A DNA stretch of 64,000 nucleotides from the NCBI GenBank assembly GCA_030148805.1, contig JASBSS010000007.1, forward strand, positions 62,001 through 126,000, in the 5' to 3' direction. The DNA is from Thiogranum sp. Lineage in GTDB: Bacteria; Pseudomonadota; Gammaproteobacteria; DSM-19610. Under the pieces are notes generated by a model. That model searched no databases. It saw only the letters and a program-made list of their open reading frames with translations, and was not told the DNA's origin. Shown one piece after another: positions 9,416 to 17,817 of the stretch. Both the position numbers and the translations under genes were made by a program. Each line of letters starts with the position of its first letter. The stretch's first letter is position 1.

Positions 9416-10300
9416 TCAGCTGTACTGACGGTATTCGGGGAAGAAGGTCTCCAGCGCCGCGTCGAGCTGGGATTCGGCGGCGAGGATCAGCGGCTCGACG
9501 ATGTCCGCGGACAGGCCGATCATCTCCCACGCCGCCGCGTCGATGGCGCCCAGATCGGGGCCGGCGTCAGCGATATCCATATCCTTGAGTTTTACCGACA
9601 GGTGCATGATGGCCGCCTCGAAGGCGAACTCCGCGGCCTGCGTGGGTTCGTTCTGATAGCGCACCGCCTCGATCCAGGCCGGCGGGAAATTCCAGCTCTG
9701 CATCAGGTGCGAGCCCACCTGGGCGGCGTCGCAACCGATGATTTCGCGCTCGACCAGGTGCAGCGGCCGGTCGTTCTGCCGCGCCACGATCAACGCCTCC
9801 TGGCTCTCCTCGGGCACGGCCTGATAGATGATCAGATGCCCCATGTCGTGCAGCAGGCTGGCGACGAAGAAGCGCTCGCCGTCGCCGGCTCTGCACTGGG
9901 CGACCAACAACCGCGCCAACAGCGCGCAGCGCAGGCTGTTGACCCAGAAATGCTGCATGCTCATCAGGTTCTCGGGAATGGAGGGGAAGCTCTTGCTGAT
10001 GGTGGCCGCCAGCACCAGATCGTGGATCTGCTGGGTGCCGAGCAGGCGCACGGCGGCGTTGAGCGTTTCCACGCGCGAGGGCGCGCCGAAAAAGGCGCTG
10101 TTGGCGACCTTGAGAATCCGCGCACAGATCGCCGGATCGTGCGCCAGCACCTCGGCCACGTCGCTGAGCGTCGAATTCGGGTCGTAGATCACACTTTTGA
10201 TCCGAACATAGATATCCGGCAGCGACACCAGCTCGCTGGTGCGGCTGACCAGCTCTTCGGGACTGACGTGGCTGGCACCGATAACGTGGGGTATTTCCAT
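9416..10300 (-). CDS. HDOD-domain signalling protein
   Basis: The protein is 294 residues and almost entirely one HDOD domain (about residues 15-215). Typical segments are LPDIYVRIKSVIYDPNSTLS, AHDPAICARILKVANSAFFG, AVRLLGTQQIHDLVL and FVASLLHDMGHLIIYQ. HDOD proteins are HD-like but usually lack phosphohydrolase activity and act as scaffolds in two-component and cyclic-di-GMP signalling. It is monocistronic. The C-terminal 80 residues are helical without a recognised domain. Confidence 0.88.
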   Translation of the reverse strand: MEIPHVIGASHVSPEELVSRTSELVSLPDIYVRIKSVIYDPNSTLSDVAEVLAHDPAICARILKVANSAFFGAPSRVETLNAAVRLLGTQQIHDLVLAATISKSFPSIPENLMSMQHFWVNSLRCALLARLLVAQCRAGDGERFFVASLLHDMGHLIIYQAVPEESQEALIVARQNDRPLHLVEREIIGCDAAQVGSHLMQSWNFPPAWIEAVRYQNEPTQAAEFAFEAAIMHLSVKLKDMDIADAGPDLGAIDAAAWEMIGLSADIVEPLILAAESQLDAALETFFPEYRQYS

Positions 10301-10739
10301 CTGGCTTGGACCGATTTCCGGAGATAGCCCCTAGGTCTTCGGTAAGACATACACAAAACTTTAAAGTGGGGCATTATCCGTACGAAAACCGGTTCCCTGC
10401 TCGACAATTGCGCTAGCCAAAACCAGATTAACAATGAAATACAATGCCTTAAACAGGAGAATTGAGCTTGTGTCACTGGAGCACAAGATCGCTTATCCTC
10501 CCAATCGGTTGATAATACCAGCAACGCGAAAGTATAACGTTGAGACTACTGCCAGGTCTCCGATGCCCAAATTCGACCGGCGCGGTAACCAGCGACCACG
10601 GGCGACTTATCCTTGTCGACGCAGGTGTGGTTTTACAATGGAATGAATTTCAGCTGTCATGGGCGCAATGCATCTGCATCCGGCTCGAGGTGTCGCGATG
10701 GCAGCGGAAAACCCCTTTTGTGCCAAAGCCTACGTAAAA
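10301..10739. other. Gene-free, lower-GC intergenic region
   Basis: No convincing coding region is seen. Short frames here lack ribosome binding sites and family features. The upstream region of the HDOD gene presumably contains its promoter, but no clear -35/-10 pair can be chosen. From here to about 12.9 kb the base composition is visibly less GC-rich than on either side. Confidence 0.5.
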
Positions 10740-10780
10740 CCCTCCTCTTAAAATAGCTACGTCGCTATTTTGGAGGAGGG
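10740..10780 (-). terminator. Long hairpin terminator of the VPIPA-CTERM gene
   Basis: Arms CCCTCCTC and GAGGAGGG enclose a second stem AAAATAGC/GCTATTTT around a six-base loop, separated by a small bulge. On the minus strand the hairpin is followed by TTTT, and it starts 14 bases after the stop codon of the leftward gene, the expected place for a Rho-independent terminator. Confidence 0.8.
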
Positions 10781-10793
10781 GTAGAGCACTATA

Positions 10794-11381
10794 TCAGCAG
10801 CGGATTGCACGACGGCGTTTCGCCATCGAGACAAGCCCAACCATGCCGGAGCCAAACAGCCAAATGGCAGCAGGGATCGGTACCACTGCGCCATGACTTC
10901 CACTAAAAGTCACGGTTCCACCGCCGCTAACTAGCTCAAGATAGAAGTCATACGAATCCCGATGTCCCTCAAGCGAAAGTAAATGCGGCGCTGACTGGCT
11001 CTGATCGCACACAACCCCATCAAGCGTAGCGGCAGAAAAAGTGCAACTACCAATGACGTTCGTGCCTGCGATTTCACCGAAATGCGGTCCTCCAAGATGC
11101 AGACCCGTCCACGTCAGGCTGAAGGTCGCCGGACCACCCCCAGGGTCGGGAATATATTCCTGATTGACTTCGGCCGACCACCATGATCCCACAGTGGTTT
11201 CTATATCCGGAGAAAGATCCGCGGTAAACGCATAGGTCGCACTGAAGGCCGTCTGACTTTCAGTGAAGCCGGTCAGCACCAAGCTGGCATTCGAAACCCC
11301 AGACATCACCGCTGAAACACCAAAGACACTCAACAGCCTAAGGACACTTCTCTTCATTTTGAACCCGTTTTTCATATTCAT
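10794..11381 (-). CDS. Secreted protein with VPIPA/PEP-CTERM-type sorting signal
   Basis: The protein is 195 residues. An N-terminal signal peptide ends near VSNA. The central part is serine/threonine/glycine-rich beta-type sequence without a recognised domain. It contains a cysteine pair (GSCTFSAATLDGVVCDQSQ). The C-terminus reads VVPIPAAIWLFGSGMVGLVS and then MAKRRR, the motif-helix-basic tail recognised by exosortase-type sorting enzymes of bacteria that make exopolysaccharide. It therefore probably reaches the cell surface or matrix. AGGTGGGGC precedes the ATG. It lies 61 bases downstream of another secreted-protein gene. Confidence 0.8.
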   Translation of the reverse strand: MNMKNGFKMKRSVLRLLSVFGVSAVMSGVSNASLVLTGFTESQTAFSATYAFTADLSPDIETTVGSWWSAEVNQEYIPDPGGGPATFSLTWTGLHLGGPHFGEIAGTNVIGSCTFSAATLDGVVCDQSQSAPHLLSLEGHRDSYDFYLELVSGGGTVTFSGSHGAVVPIPAAIWLFGSGMVGLVSMAKRRRAIRC

Positions 11382-11442
11382 GCCCCACCTTTATTATCTA
11401 AGCTTAATTCGACATCGAACAATTATGGCGCTTACCATTTTC

Positions 11443-12327
11443 TCACTTCAGAAAGCCGCTCAAAAACTCCTTCAAGGGCCCAATCGGTTGTGGCGAGAGA
11501 GGAACGCTGACCGGCACGGACTGTTCGCATTCATCGGTCAAACTTACGCAAGTCACCGTAATTTCAACGATATCAAAATTGGCATTAAATCCTTTGAAGG
11601 GTGCAGTTCTCATTGGACTCCCTCCTATCCCTACATCCCCATTTGTAACATCAGGAGCGGTATCCACGCGCAGAGGAACGGTCCCGCTCGGGTTATCCCC
11701 TAAACCTAGCGGGCCGGGCTGACCATCTCCATCGGTGTCGACGTCGGTCGTATCCCAAGTGGTGGTCACCACGACGGCAGGCCCTATAGGCATGGTTGTG
11801 GTCGTGCCGTCCGACTGGGTGATCACCGTGTTATCCGTCGGTGCAGTCATCATCCCCCTGATCACATCCCCAGGCGTGGAATTCATTAGGGCAGTGGTGA
11901 GATTACCCATATCCAGAACAATACTTACCGGAATTCCAACATTGCTTGACCAATCAAACAGCATATTACCCAGCAGCAAGGTATTGGTCGGGACATTCAT
12001 GACGCTAGCTACCGGGACAAAGTTCACGTTTCGCCCACTTGCTTGCTGCCCGAAGAAAGGAAACGGCTCAAAACTAGCCGAACCGGAAAGTCAGTCTAAG
12101 CCCATTTTCATAATCATTTTCCCATCAACCGGAGAGCGCCAGCCATTGAAGTTCGGCTCGTTAGAAAACGAAATATTTCTCACGAGGGTCCCGTCCGGCA
12201 GGGCCAAGGTCATATAGCCTTTGAAGTCCATTCCAAAACTCCACGCAGAAGCCTGTGCGCAAGCTAAGAGCGTTGAAGCAGCCATTGCGACAATAGATAA
12301 TTTTTTTCTTCTAGGCACCATTTTCAT
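11443..12327 (-). pseudogene. Secreted repeat-poor protein interrupted by one in-frame TGA
   Basis: From ATG 12327 (preceded by AGGAGG) the frame encodes a signal peptide (MKMVPRRKKLSIVAMAASTL, cleavage after ASA) and about 50 further residues. It meets TGA at 12091-12093 and then continues in the same frame to 11443 without another stop: LSGSASFEPFPFFGQQASGR, LLLGNMLFDWSSNVGIPVSI, TTTWDTTDVDTDGDGQPGP and a C-terminus GPLKEFLSGFLK. The two parts read as one protein of about 294 residues resembling secreted proteins found with PEP-CTERM systems. The simplest view is a nonsense mutation. Readthrough or recoding cannot be excluded, and a GTG at 12027 could restart the second part. Confidence 0.7.
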
Positions 12328-12929
12328 GATCGAGTTCCTCCTAAGGCCTTTTAGATTTTATTGACCAACCCCGTTTTCTGGGCGTCGCGGTAATTCAGTC
12401 GGCAACGGTATAACTCGATCCGTCTTCGCGACTTGGTACTTACCGTACGCCCAGATAGCAACTGAATACTACGAACTCTTTAAGAATATAATCCGCATCT
12501 CTCCTACACCGCTGTAGGACGCACACAACAGGCGGTCAAATTTTTAAGAGATTCAAAAACTAACCGGGGCTAACCGAAATCCCTTCAGCTCGTTGTTATA
12601 CAACACCAAATTCATTGGGACTGTCCACGGCGAAAGAGTTTGCCCGACAAAAAACATTGCGGCAGCCGGTCGCGACGTAAAAGAGGAGGAATAAGTCCCA
12701 CCTCTTTGGAGGAGTGACCCTGCCTCCAAAAGCCGTGGTCAATAGCGGTACCCCGGCCAGATCCACCGTCAATACTTCAAAACAACACGCTCCCGCAATA
12801 CGTCTGTCCACGCGACTCTATCGTATGGCTTTAATAGAAAATTAAGATTAGCTGAGCAAGGATTTAGCAACGCCAGCGCCGGGCGTTGCGTAGGCTTCAC
12901 CTCAGTCCAAGCCCATCGAGGAGAGCCCC
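12328..12929. other. 600-base intergenic region, low GC
   Basis: I see no gene here. It holds the upstream region of the leftward secreted-protein operon, with a perfect 18-base palindrome TCCTACACCGCTGTAGGA at 12502-12519 that may be a regulator site. Nearer the right end is a GCAACGCC/GGCGTTGC hairpin without a T-tract at about 12867-12889. Confidence 0.45.
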
Positions 12930-13427
12930 ATGAAAACGACATGCCTGCAAGTCACGCTGATCGCCGCCCTGGGCGGCGCCGCCGCGCTGGTCGACGCCGC
13001 CGCACCCGAGGATCCCCGAGTGCAGCGCGGTCGCTACCTGGTCATGACCAGCGGCTGCAACGACTGCCACACGCCCGGGTATATGGAAAAGGACGGTGAG
13101 GTTGAGGAGTCCGCGTGGCTGACCGGCAGCCCGGTGGGCTTCCAGGGCCCCTGGGGAACCACCTACCCGGTCAATCTGCGCCTGTACATGCAGGCCACCA
13201 CCGAGACGCGCTGGCTGGAGCGCGCCCGCCAGCCGATGCGCCCGCCCATGCCCTGGTTCAATCTCAAGGCGATGACCGATGGCGATCTGGAGGCGATTTT
13301 CCATTACGTGCGCGCCCTCGGGCCCGTGGGCGACCCGGCCCCGCCCGCCGCGCCGCCCGGCATCGACGTGACCACGCCCTACTTCGACTTCGCGCCGAAG
13401 AACCTGCCGCAGCAGGCACGCCAGTAA
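12930..13427 (+). CDS. Periplasmic monoheme cytochrome c
   Basis: The protein has 165 residues. It has a signal peptide (MKTTCLQVTLIAALGGAAAL, cleaved after VDAA) and one heme site, CNDCH, at about residues 43-47. The QRGRYLVMTSGCNDCHTPGY segment resembles cytochrome subunits of membrane-linked aldehyde or alcohol dehydrogenases and other small dehydrogenase partners. Methionines in RQPMRPPMPW may supply the axial ligand. GAGGAGAGCCCC precedes the ATG. Only 21 bases separate it from the following E1 alpha gene, suggesting co-transcription, although a periplasmic cytochrome and a cytoplasmic E1 cannot interact directly. Confidence 0.85.
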   Translation: MKTTCLQVTLIAALGGAAALVDAAAPEDPRVQRGRYLVMTSGCNDCHTPGYMEKDGEVEESAWLTGSPVGFQGPWGTTYPVNLRLYMQATTETRWLERARQPMRPPMPWFNLKAMTDGDLEAIFHYVRALGPVGDPAPPAAPPGIDVTTPYFDFAPKNLPQQARQ

Positions 13428-13448
13428 CCCCTGTACGGAGCCAAGGCC

Positions 13449-14411
13449 ATGAACGCATCACCCACCCAAACCCTGCTGCGTCAGTTCCAAACCCTGTTGT
13501 TGATCCGCAGTTGCGAGGAACAGCTGGTGGAACTCAACCGCCAGGGGGCGCCCGACACCTGTTCGAGCATCGGCCAGGAAGCGTGCGCGGTCGGCGTGAT
13601 CGACGCGCTCGAGGCGCGCGACCGCATCCTCACCAACCACCGCAGCGCCGCCCACCTGATCGCCCGCGGCGCGGATCCGAAACGCCTCTTCGCCGAGGTG
13701 CTCGGGCGCGTCGACGGCTACTGTGGTGGCCACAGCGGCACGCTGCACATCGCCGCGCGCGAGCTGGGCGTCGTGCTGACCTCGACCATCGTCGGCGGGG
13801 AGTTGTCGCTGGCCCCGGGAGTGGCGCTGGCGCAGAAAATGGGGCAAGGCGATCCCGGTGCGATCACCGCGGTGTTTTTCGGCGACGGCGCGGCCTGCGA
13901 GGGCATCTTCCACGAGGCGCTCAACCTCGCCGCGCAGTGGCAATTGCCGCTGCTGTTCGTGTGCGAGAACAACCAGTGGCAAGCCTACGTGCATCGCCTT
14001 GAGACCATGGCCGACAACGCCATCACGGCCTGGGCCGAGGGGCATGGCATCGTCACCGAAAGCATCGACGGCAACGACCTGGAAGCCGTGCACGCGGCGG
14101 CCACGCGCGCGGTCGCGGCCATCCGCGCCGACAGCCGACCCCGTTTCCTGGAGTTGCGCACCTACCGCCTGCGCGGCCACTCCGGCCAGGACGATCAGGC
14201 CTACGTCGACGCCGAGGAATTGCACCACTGGCAGTCGCGCGATCCCCTGCGGCGGCTGCAACAACGACTGACCGAGGCCGGACAACTCGATCCAAACACG
14301 CTTGAGGCGATGACGCGCGAGATCCGCTCCCGGGTCGAGGAGGCCGTGGCCTTCGCCCACGCCAGCCCGTGGCCCGACGTCGCGGCCCTGATCCACCCTG
14401 TCTACGCCTGA
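13449..14411 (+). CDS. Thiamine-diphosphate dehydrogenase E1 alpha subunit (acetoin/pyruvate dehydrogenase type)
   Basis: The protein is 320 residues. The thiamine-diphosphate/Mg motif GDGAACEGIFHEALNLAAQW followed by the conserved NNQW asparagine is at about residues 140-180. The GGHSGTLHIA and RTYRLRGHS segments are typical of E1 alpha of acetoin or 2-oxo acid dehydrogenases. With the beta subunit it would decarboxylate a 2-oxo acid or cleave acetoin and pass the acyl group to a lipoyl E2. No E2 or E3 gene is nearby, so the substrate cannot be assigned. Confidence 0.88.
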   Translation: MNASPTQTLLRQFQTLLLIRSCEEQLVELNRQGAPDTCSSIGQEACAVGVIDALEARDRILTNHRSAAHLIARGADPKRLFAEVLGRVDGYCGGHSGTLHIAARELGVVLTSTIVGGELSLAPGVALAQKMGQGDPGAITAVFFGDGAACEGIFHEALNLAAQWQLPLLFVCENNQWQAYVHRLETMADNAITAWAEGHGIVTESIDGNDLEAVHAAATRAVAAIRADSRPRFLELRTYRLRGHSGQDDQAYVDAEELHHWQSRDPLRRLQQRLTEAGQLDPNTLEAMTREIRSRVEEAVAFAHASPWPDVAALIHPVYA

Positions 14412-14431
14412 GAGAACAAGGAGCAACGACC

Positions 14432-15442
14432 ATGACCCGAATGACGACCGAACAAGCGCTGACCCAGGCGTTGCACGAGGAGATGCGGCGCGATGCGCGC
14501 GTGCTGCTGCTGGGCGAAGGCGCCGCCACCAAGCGCCCCGGGCTGGCGCGCGAGTTCGGCCCGGCGCGCGTGCGCAACACGCCGCTGGCCGAGGCGATCA
14601 TCGCCGGTACCGCCGTTGGCGCCGCCGCCAGCGGCCTGCGACCGGTGATCGACCTGCTGTTCGCGCCCTTTCTCACCTACGCCATGGATGCGCTGATCAA
14701 CAGCGCCGGCAAGCTGCGTTATCTCTCCGGCGGTCAGTGCGAATTTCCGCTGGTCGCACTGGCCATGACCGGCAGCGGCTGGTGCGTGGGCGGGCAGCAC
14801 AACCACAACCTGGAGGCGATGTTCGTGCACGCGCCGGGCCTGCAGGTGCTGATGCCCTCGACCCCGGCCGACAGCAAGGGCCTGCTCAAGGCGGCCATCC
14901 GCGAGCGCAACCCGGTGCTGTTTTTCATCGACCTGGGGTTGTTGCACCAGGAGGGCGAGGTCGCCGACGACCCCGAGGAGATCGTGCCCATCGGCGTCGC
15001 CGCGCTGCCCCGCCAGGGCACCGATGTCACCCTGGTCGGCTACGCCAAGACGGTGCCGGTGTGTCTGCAGGCGGCGGCCGAACTCGAACCCCACGGCGTC
15101 TCGGCCGAGGTCATCGATCTGCGCAGCCTCAAACCGCTGGACACGGCCTGCGTGCTGGACTCGGTGGCCAGGACCGGTCGCCTGATCGTGGTGCACGAGG
15201 CCAGCGGCCTGTGCGGGATCGCCGCCGAACTCGGGGCGTTGGCAGCCTCCCGGGCCTTCGGCGCCCTGCGCGCACCGGTGGTGCGCATCACCGGGCCGGA
15301 TGCGCCGGCGGCCTCCTCCTGGGCCCTGGAACAGGCCGCCGTGCCACAGGCTCAGGCCGTCGTGGACGCCGCGCTCGGGCTGATGGCGGAACCGCTCCGG
15401 CGTACGCCGGTGGTGGAGGACGCGTGGCGCGCCCAGGCGTGA
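14432..15442 (+). CDS. Thiamine-diphosphate dehydrogenase E1 beta subunit
   Basis: The protein is 336 residues from an ATG preceded by AAGGAGCAACGACC. The pyrimidine-binding domain carries LLGEGAATKRPGLAREFGP, VRNTPLAEAIIAGTAVGAAA and GQHNHNLEAMFVHAPGLQV. The C-terminal transketolase domain includes VTLVGYAKTVPVCLQAAAEL and EVIDLRSLKPLD. Most E1 beta proteins have a GARYGGQHSQ-type loop, here GSGWCVGGQHNHN, which differs slightly. It lies 20 bases after E1 alpha and forms the heterotetramer with it. An open frame continues upstream but overlaps the alpha gene. Confidence 0.88.
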   Translation: MTRMTTEQALTQALHEEMRRDARVLLLGEGAATKRPGLAREFGPARVRNTPLAEAIIAGTAVGAAASGLRPVIDLLFAPFLTYAMDALINSAGKLRYLSGGQCEFPLVALAMTGSGWCVGGQHNHNLEAMFVHAPGLQVLMPSTPADSKGLLKAAIRERNPVLFFIDLGLLHQEGEVADDPEEIVPIGVAALPRQGTDVTLVGYAKTVPVCLQAAAELEPHGVSAEVIDLRSLKPLDTACVLDSVARTGRLIVVHEASGLCGIAAELGALAASRAFGALRAPVVRITGPDAPAASSWALEQAAVPQAQAVVDAALGLMAEPLRRTPVVEDAWRAQA

Positions 15443-15584
15443 CGGCGTGCAGGCCCCTGCTTGCCGGCAGCGAGAGGAAACAGGGCCCAAGCGTCCACGC
15501 GCGGCGACCGCGATCAACCGAGTCATCGGCCGTTGGGCGCGGTTTGGCGCAGCGCGCCCGGCGTTGCCCCGGCGAGCCCGGCCC

Positions 15585-16931
15585 TCAGCGTCGCGGCACG
15601 TCCTCGAGCCGCAGCGGCCGTTCCACCCGCAACCGGAAACGGCCGCGACCGGTCTTCTCCAGGCCCAGACTGTGGCAGCGCTCGGCCAGCCGGCGCTGCA
15701 GCAGGATCAGCCGCGCCTCCAGGTTCTCGCTGAAATCGGGCAGACCCAGCTCGGGGTCGAGTCGCAGCTCGCGGTTGGTGAATTCGCTGCGGCCGTTGTC
15801 GAGGTAGTCACGCACCAGTTTGCGCAGGATCGCGCCGGCCACGCCCTTGATCAGATAGTCGTTGTCGATGAACACACTGTGGTCGACCGCGAAGTGCTTC
15901 AGTGTCAGCGGGCGTCCTTGCAGGCGCGGTGCGACCGGTGCCACGCGCCTGGCGTCCTCGGACTGGTCGGCGCCCTGGGACAGCAGTTCCATGGTCAGCG
16001 TGAGCTGCGCGGCCAGCACCATCAGCGCGTCCTCGTCTTCGTAGGTGAAGCGCATCTCCTGCGGGCTTTCGACGAACAGCACCCCGCGCAGGCGGTCGAC
16101 GTGCACCAGCGGCACCGCCAGCTGGCTGCCCGAGTCGCGCAGACCGGGAAACGGAATCTCGGTCTCCAGCGCCGCGCCGTCGCGGCTGTGCTGGAAACGC
16201 TCGCGCATGGCGCGACTGTAGAGGTATTCCTGGGCCGCGTAGCCGATACGGATCGGCGTGCGCTCACGGGCGGCCACGCCAATGATGCCTTCGCCCATGC
16301 GAATCTCGGAACCGATGCCGGATGCGGCGTAGCCGTGACTGGCGACCGTGTACAGACAGTCGCGTTCGCAATCGTGCATCAGTAGCATGGCGTGAGCGAT
16401 CTCGCAATGGCGTTGCAGCCCCAGCAGCGTCAGGTCGAACAGGCGTCCCAGATCCGGGCAACCGACCAACCCCGCCAGGCAGGCGCGCAGCCCGGGTAGC
16501 AGCTGCTGGCGCGGCGGGGCGGGCGCGGCGCACGCGCCGCCCACGCTGAAGACATCCAGCACCCGGTAGACATCCGACCCGCGTAACCGGAACACCTTGC
16601 TCATGCCGGTGTGCGACGCGATACCCGCGAGTTTGGCCTTCATCTTCTCGAACAACGGGCCTTCGGTCTCGGTGCGCAGATACTCCATCTGCAGCCGGTA
16701 ATGGGCCGCACTCACCGGGTCGACCACCTGCACCACGGCACGCGGATTTTCGAGAATGTTCCGGCGCGTGCTGTTGAAGAACTGGAAGGTCAAGGCGACA
16801 TGCGCCTCGTCGACGTAGTGCACCTGCGAGAGATAGGCGACATTCGGCGTCCCGTCGGCCGCCACGGTGGCGATCGCCGAGGGGATCGCGCCCTCGAAAC
16901 AGGCCCGGATATCGCGCAGACCGAGCGTCAT
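15585..16931 (-). CDS. Flavin-reductase-like split-barrel (PNPOx family) fused to GAF domain
   Basis: The protein is 448 residues. Residues 1-145 form a pyridoxamine-phosphate-oxidase-type split barrel (GAIPSAIATVAADGTPNVAY, VALTFQFFNSTRRNILENPR). A GAF domain follows at about 175-345 (HCEIAHAMLLMHDCERDCLY, IGSEIRMGEGIIGVAARERT, SQLAVPLVHVDRLRGVLFVE). The C-terminal 100 residues are helical (NDYLIKGVAGAILRKLVRDY and NRELRLDPELGLPDFSENLE). The set-up suggests a flavin- or heme-binding sensor rather than an enzyme of vitamin B6 synthesis. Start ATG 16931 overlaps the stop of the upstream partner. The longer open frame upstream is the other gene in another frame. Confidence 0.8.
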   Translation of the reverse strand: MTLGLRDIRACFEGAIPSAIATVAADGTPNVAYLSQVHYVDEAHVALTFQFFNSTRRNILENPRAVVQVVDPVSAAHYRLQMEYLRTETEGPLFEKMKAKLAGIASHTGMSKVFRLRGSDVYRVLDVFSVGGACAAPAPPRQQLLPGLRACLAGLVGCPDLGRLFDLTLLGLQRHCEIAHAMLLMHDCERDCLYTVASHGYAASGIGSEIRMGEGIIGVAARERTPIRIGYAAQEYLYSRAMRERFQHSRDGAALETEIPFPGLRDSGSQLAVPLVHVDRLRGVLFVESPQEMRFTYEDEDALMVLAAQLTLTMELLSQGADQSEDARRVAPVAPRLQGRPLTLKHFAVDHSVFIDNDYLIKGVAGAILRKLVRDYLDNGRSEFTNRELRLDPELGLPDFSENLEARLILLQRRLAERCHSLGLEKTGRGRFRLRVERPLRLEDVPRR

Positions 16932-17422
16932 CCCTTCGCCCGCAGCGGTGTGCCCGCTTCGGGCCCCGGTGTTTGATTGAATGCCGCGACCGGGGTGAAG
17001 CACAGTACTACCGCCTCCAGCTCCACCGGTGCGACAATGCCGCTGAGAAAGCGCTCGTCGAGACCGAAAGCAGCCAGTTCCTCCCGGAACCGGCGAGCGT
17101 AGGCACGCATCCGCTTGCGCTCGGCGACCCCGGCCGCCCCGAGCTCGGCCCGCCGACCCTTCAGTTGCAGGGTTTCGTGGGTCGCCGGACGCGTGAACAC
17201 GGCCGCCACCGGCGCACCGCCGCGAACATCGGCCACCACATTGCCGGAGAACGCCAGGGGCAGGTAAAGCGCGACCTCGGCGCCATCGGCGCTCACCCGG
17301 CAACCGTAGGCACGGGCGATGGACGGCACGCCTTGGGCGCCGCGGGAGGCTACGTTGATGGCCACTGAACCGGTGACGAAGCCCCGTTGCAGCCGGTCAA
17401 GATGCAGCGGCGCCTCGCTCAT
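16928..17422 (-). CDS. PNPOx-family split-barrel protein
   Basis: The protein is 164 residues. The sequence VTGSVAINVASRGAQGVPSI, followed by VSADGAEVALYLPLAFSGNV and AVFTRPATHETLQLKGRRAE, fits the flavin/F420/heme-binding split-barrel superfamily. The C-terminal half is helical and includes LDERFLSGIVAPVELEAVVL. Its stop overlaps the start of the GAF-fused relative by four bases, so the two are translated together and may form a complex. The substrate is unknown. Confidence 0.75.
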   Translation of the reverse strand: MSEAPLHLDRLQRGFVTGSVAINVASRGAQGVPSIARAYGCRVSADGAEVALYLPLAFSGNVVADVRGGAPVAAVFTRPATHETLQLKGRRAELGAAGVAERKRMRAYARRFREELAAFGLDERFLSGIVAPVELEAVVLCFTPVAAFNQTPGPEAGTPLRAKG

Positions 17423-17817
17423 CGGCCTGCAACGCCCTTCGTTTCACCGCCGCATGCCTGTATACGGGTCGGCGTTATTATCATTTTGGTCCCTGACACC
17501 CCCGCTACCTCCCCAGTTGGCAGCGACCTCGGCCCGGCGCAAGATTAATCCGCGCCTGCGGACTTGTAAATGGCCCGAGCCAGGGAAACGACCAAGGCCA
17601 CGACGAAGATGCTGGAGCAATTCGCAGACACCACCAGTGGTCATTCCAGCTCGTTCAGGGAAACGGGTCTACCCTCGTTGACGGCGGGCACCGGCCTTCG
17701 CCAGGCATTCGCGGAGGCCGACGCCACCGGCGGTCTGGGCCCCAGCGCGGTTACCCTCCGCGCGAGCGTGGGTTCGACCCATACCTCCAGCATAGTGCCC
17801 TGTGAAGAAAGAGGTTT
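17423..17817. other. Intergenic region without recognisable gene
   Basis: The region lies between the start of the split-barrel operon and the stop of the MATE gene. Short frames on both strands have no ribosome binding sites or family features. It presumably contains the leftward promoter of the split-barrel genes, but no convincing hexamers could be fixed. Confidence 0.4.

Noticed and set aside
12069-12093. Selenocysteine insertion at the in-frame TGA
   Set aside because: The small hairpin after the TGA lacks a convincing GGUCU-type loop, and the protein is not of a redox family. Nonsense mutation is simpler. It is kept only as a testable alternative.
12596-12811. 71-codon frame on the minus strand
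   Set aside because: No ribosome binding site, no recognisable feature, and it lies in a low-GC spacer.
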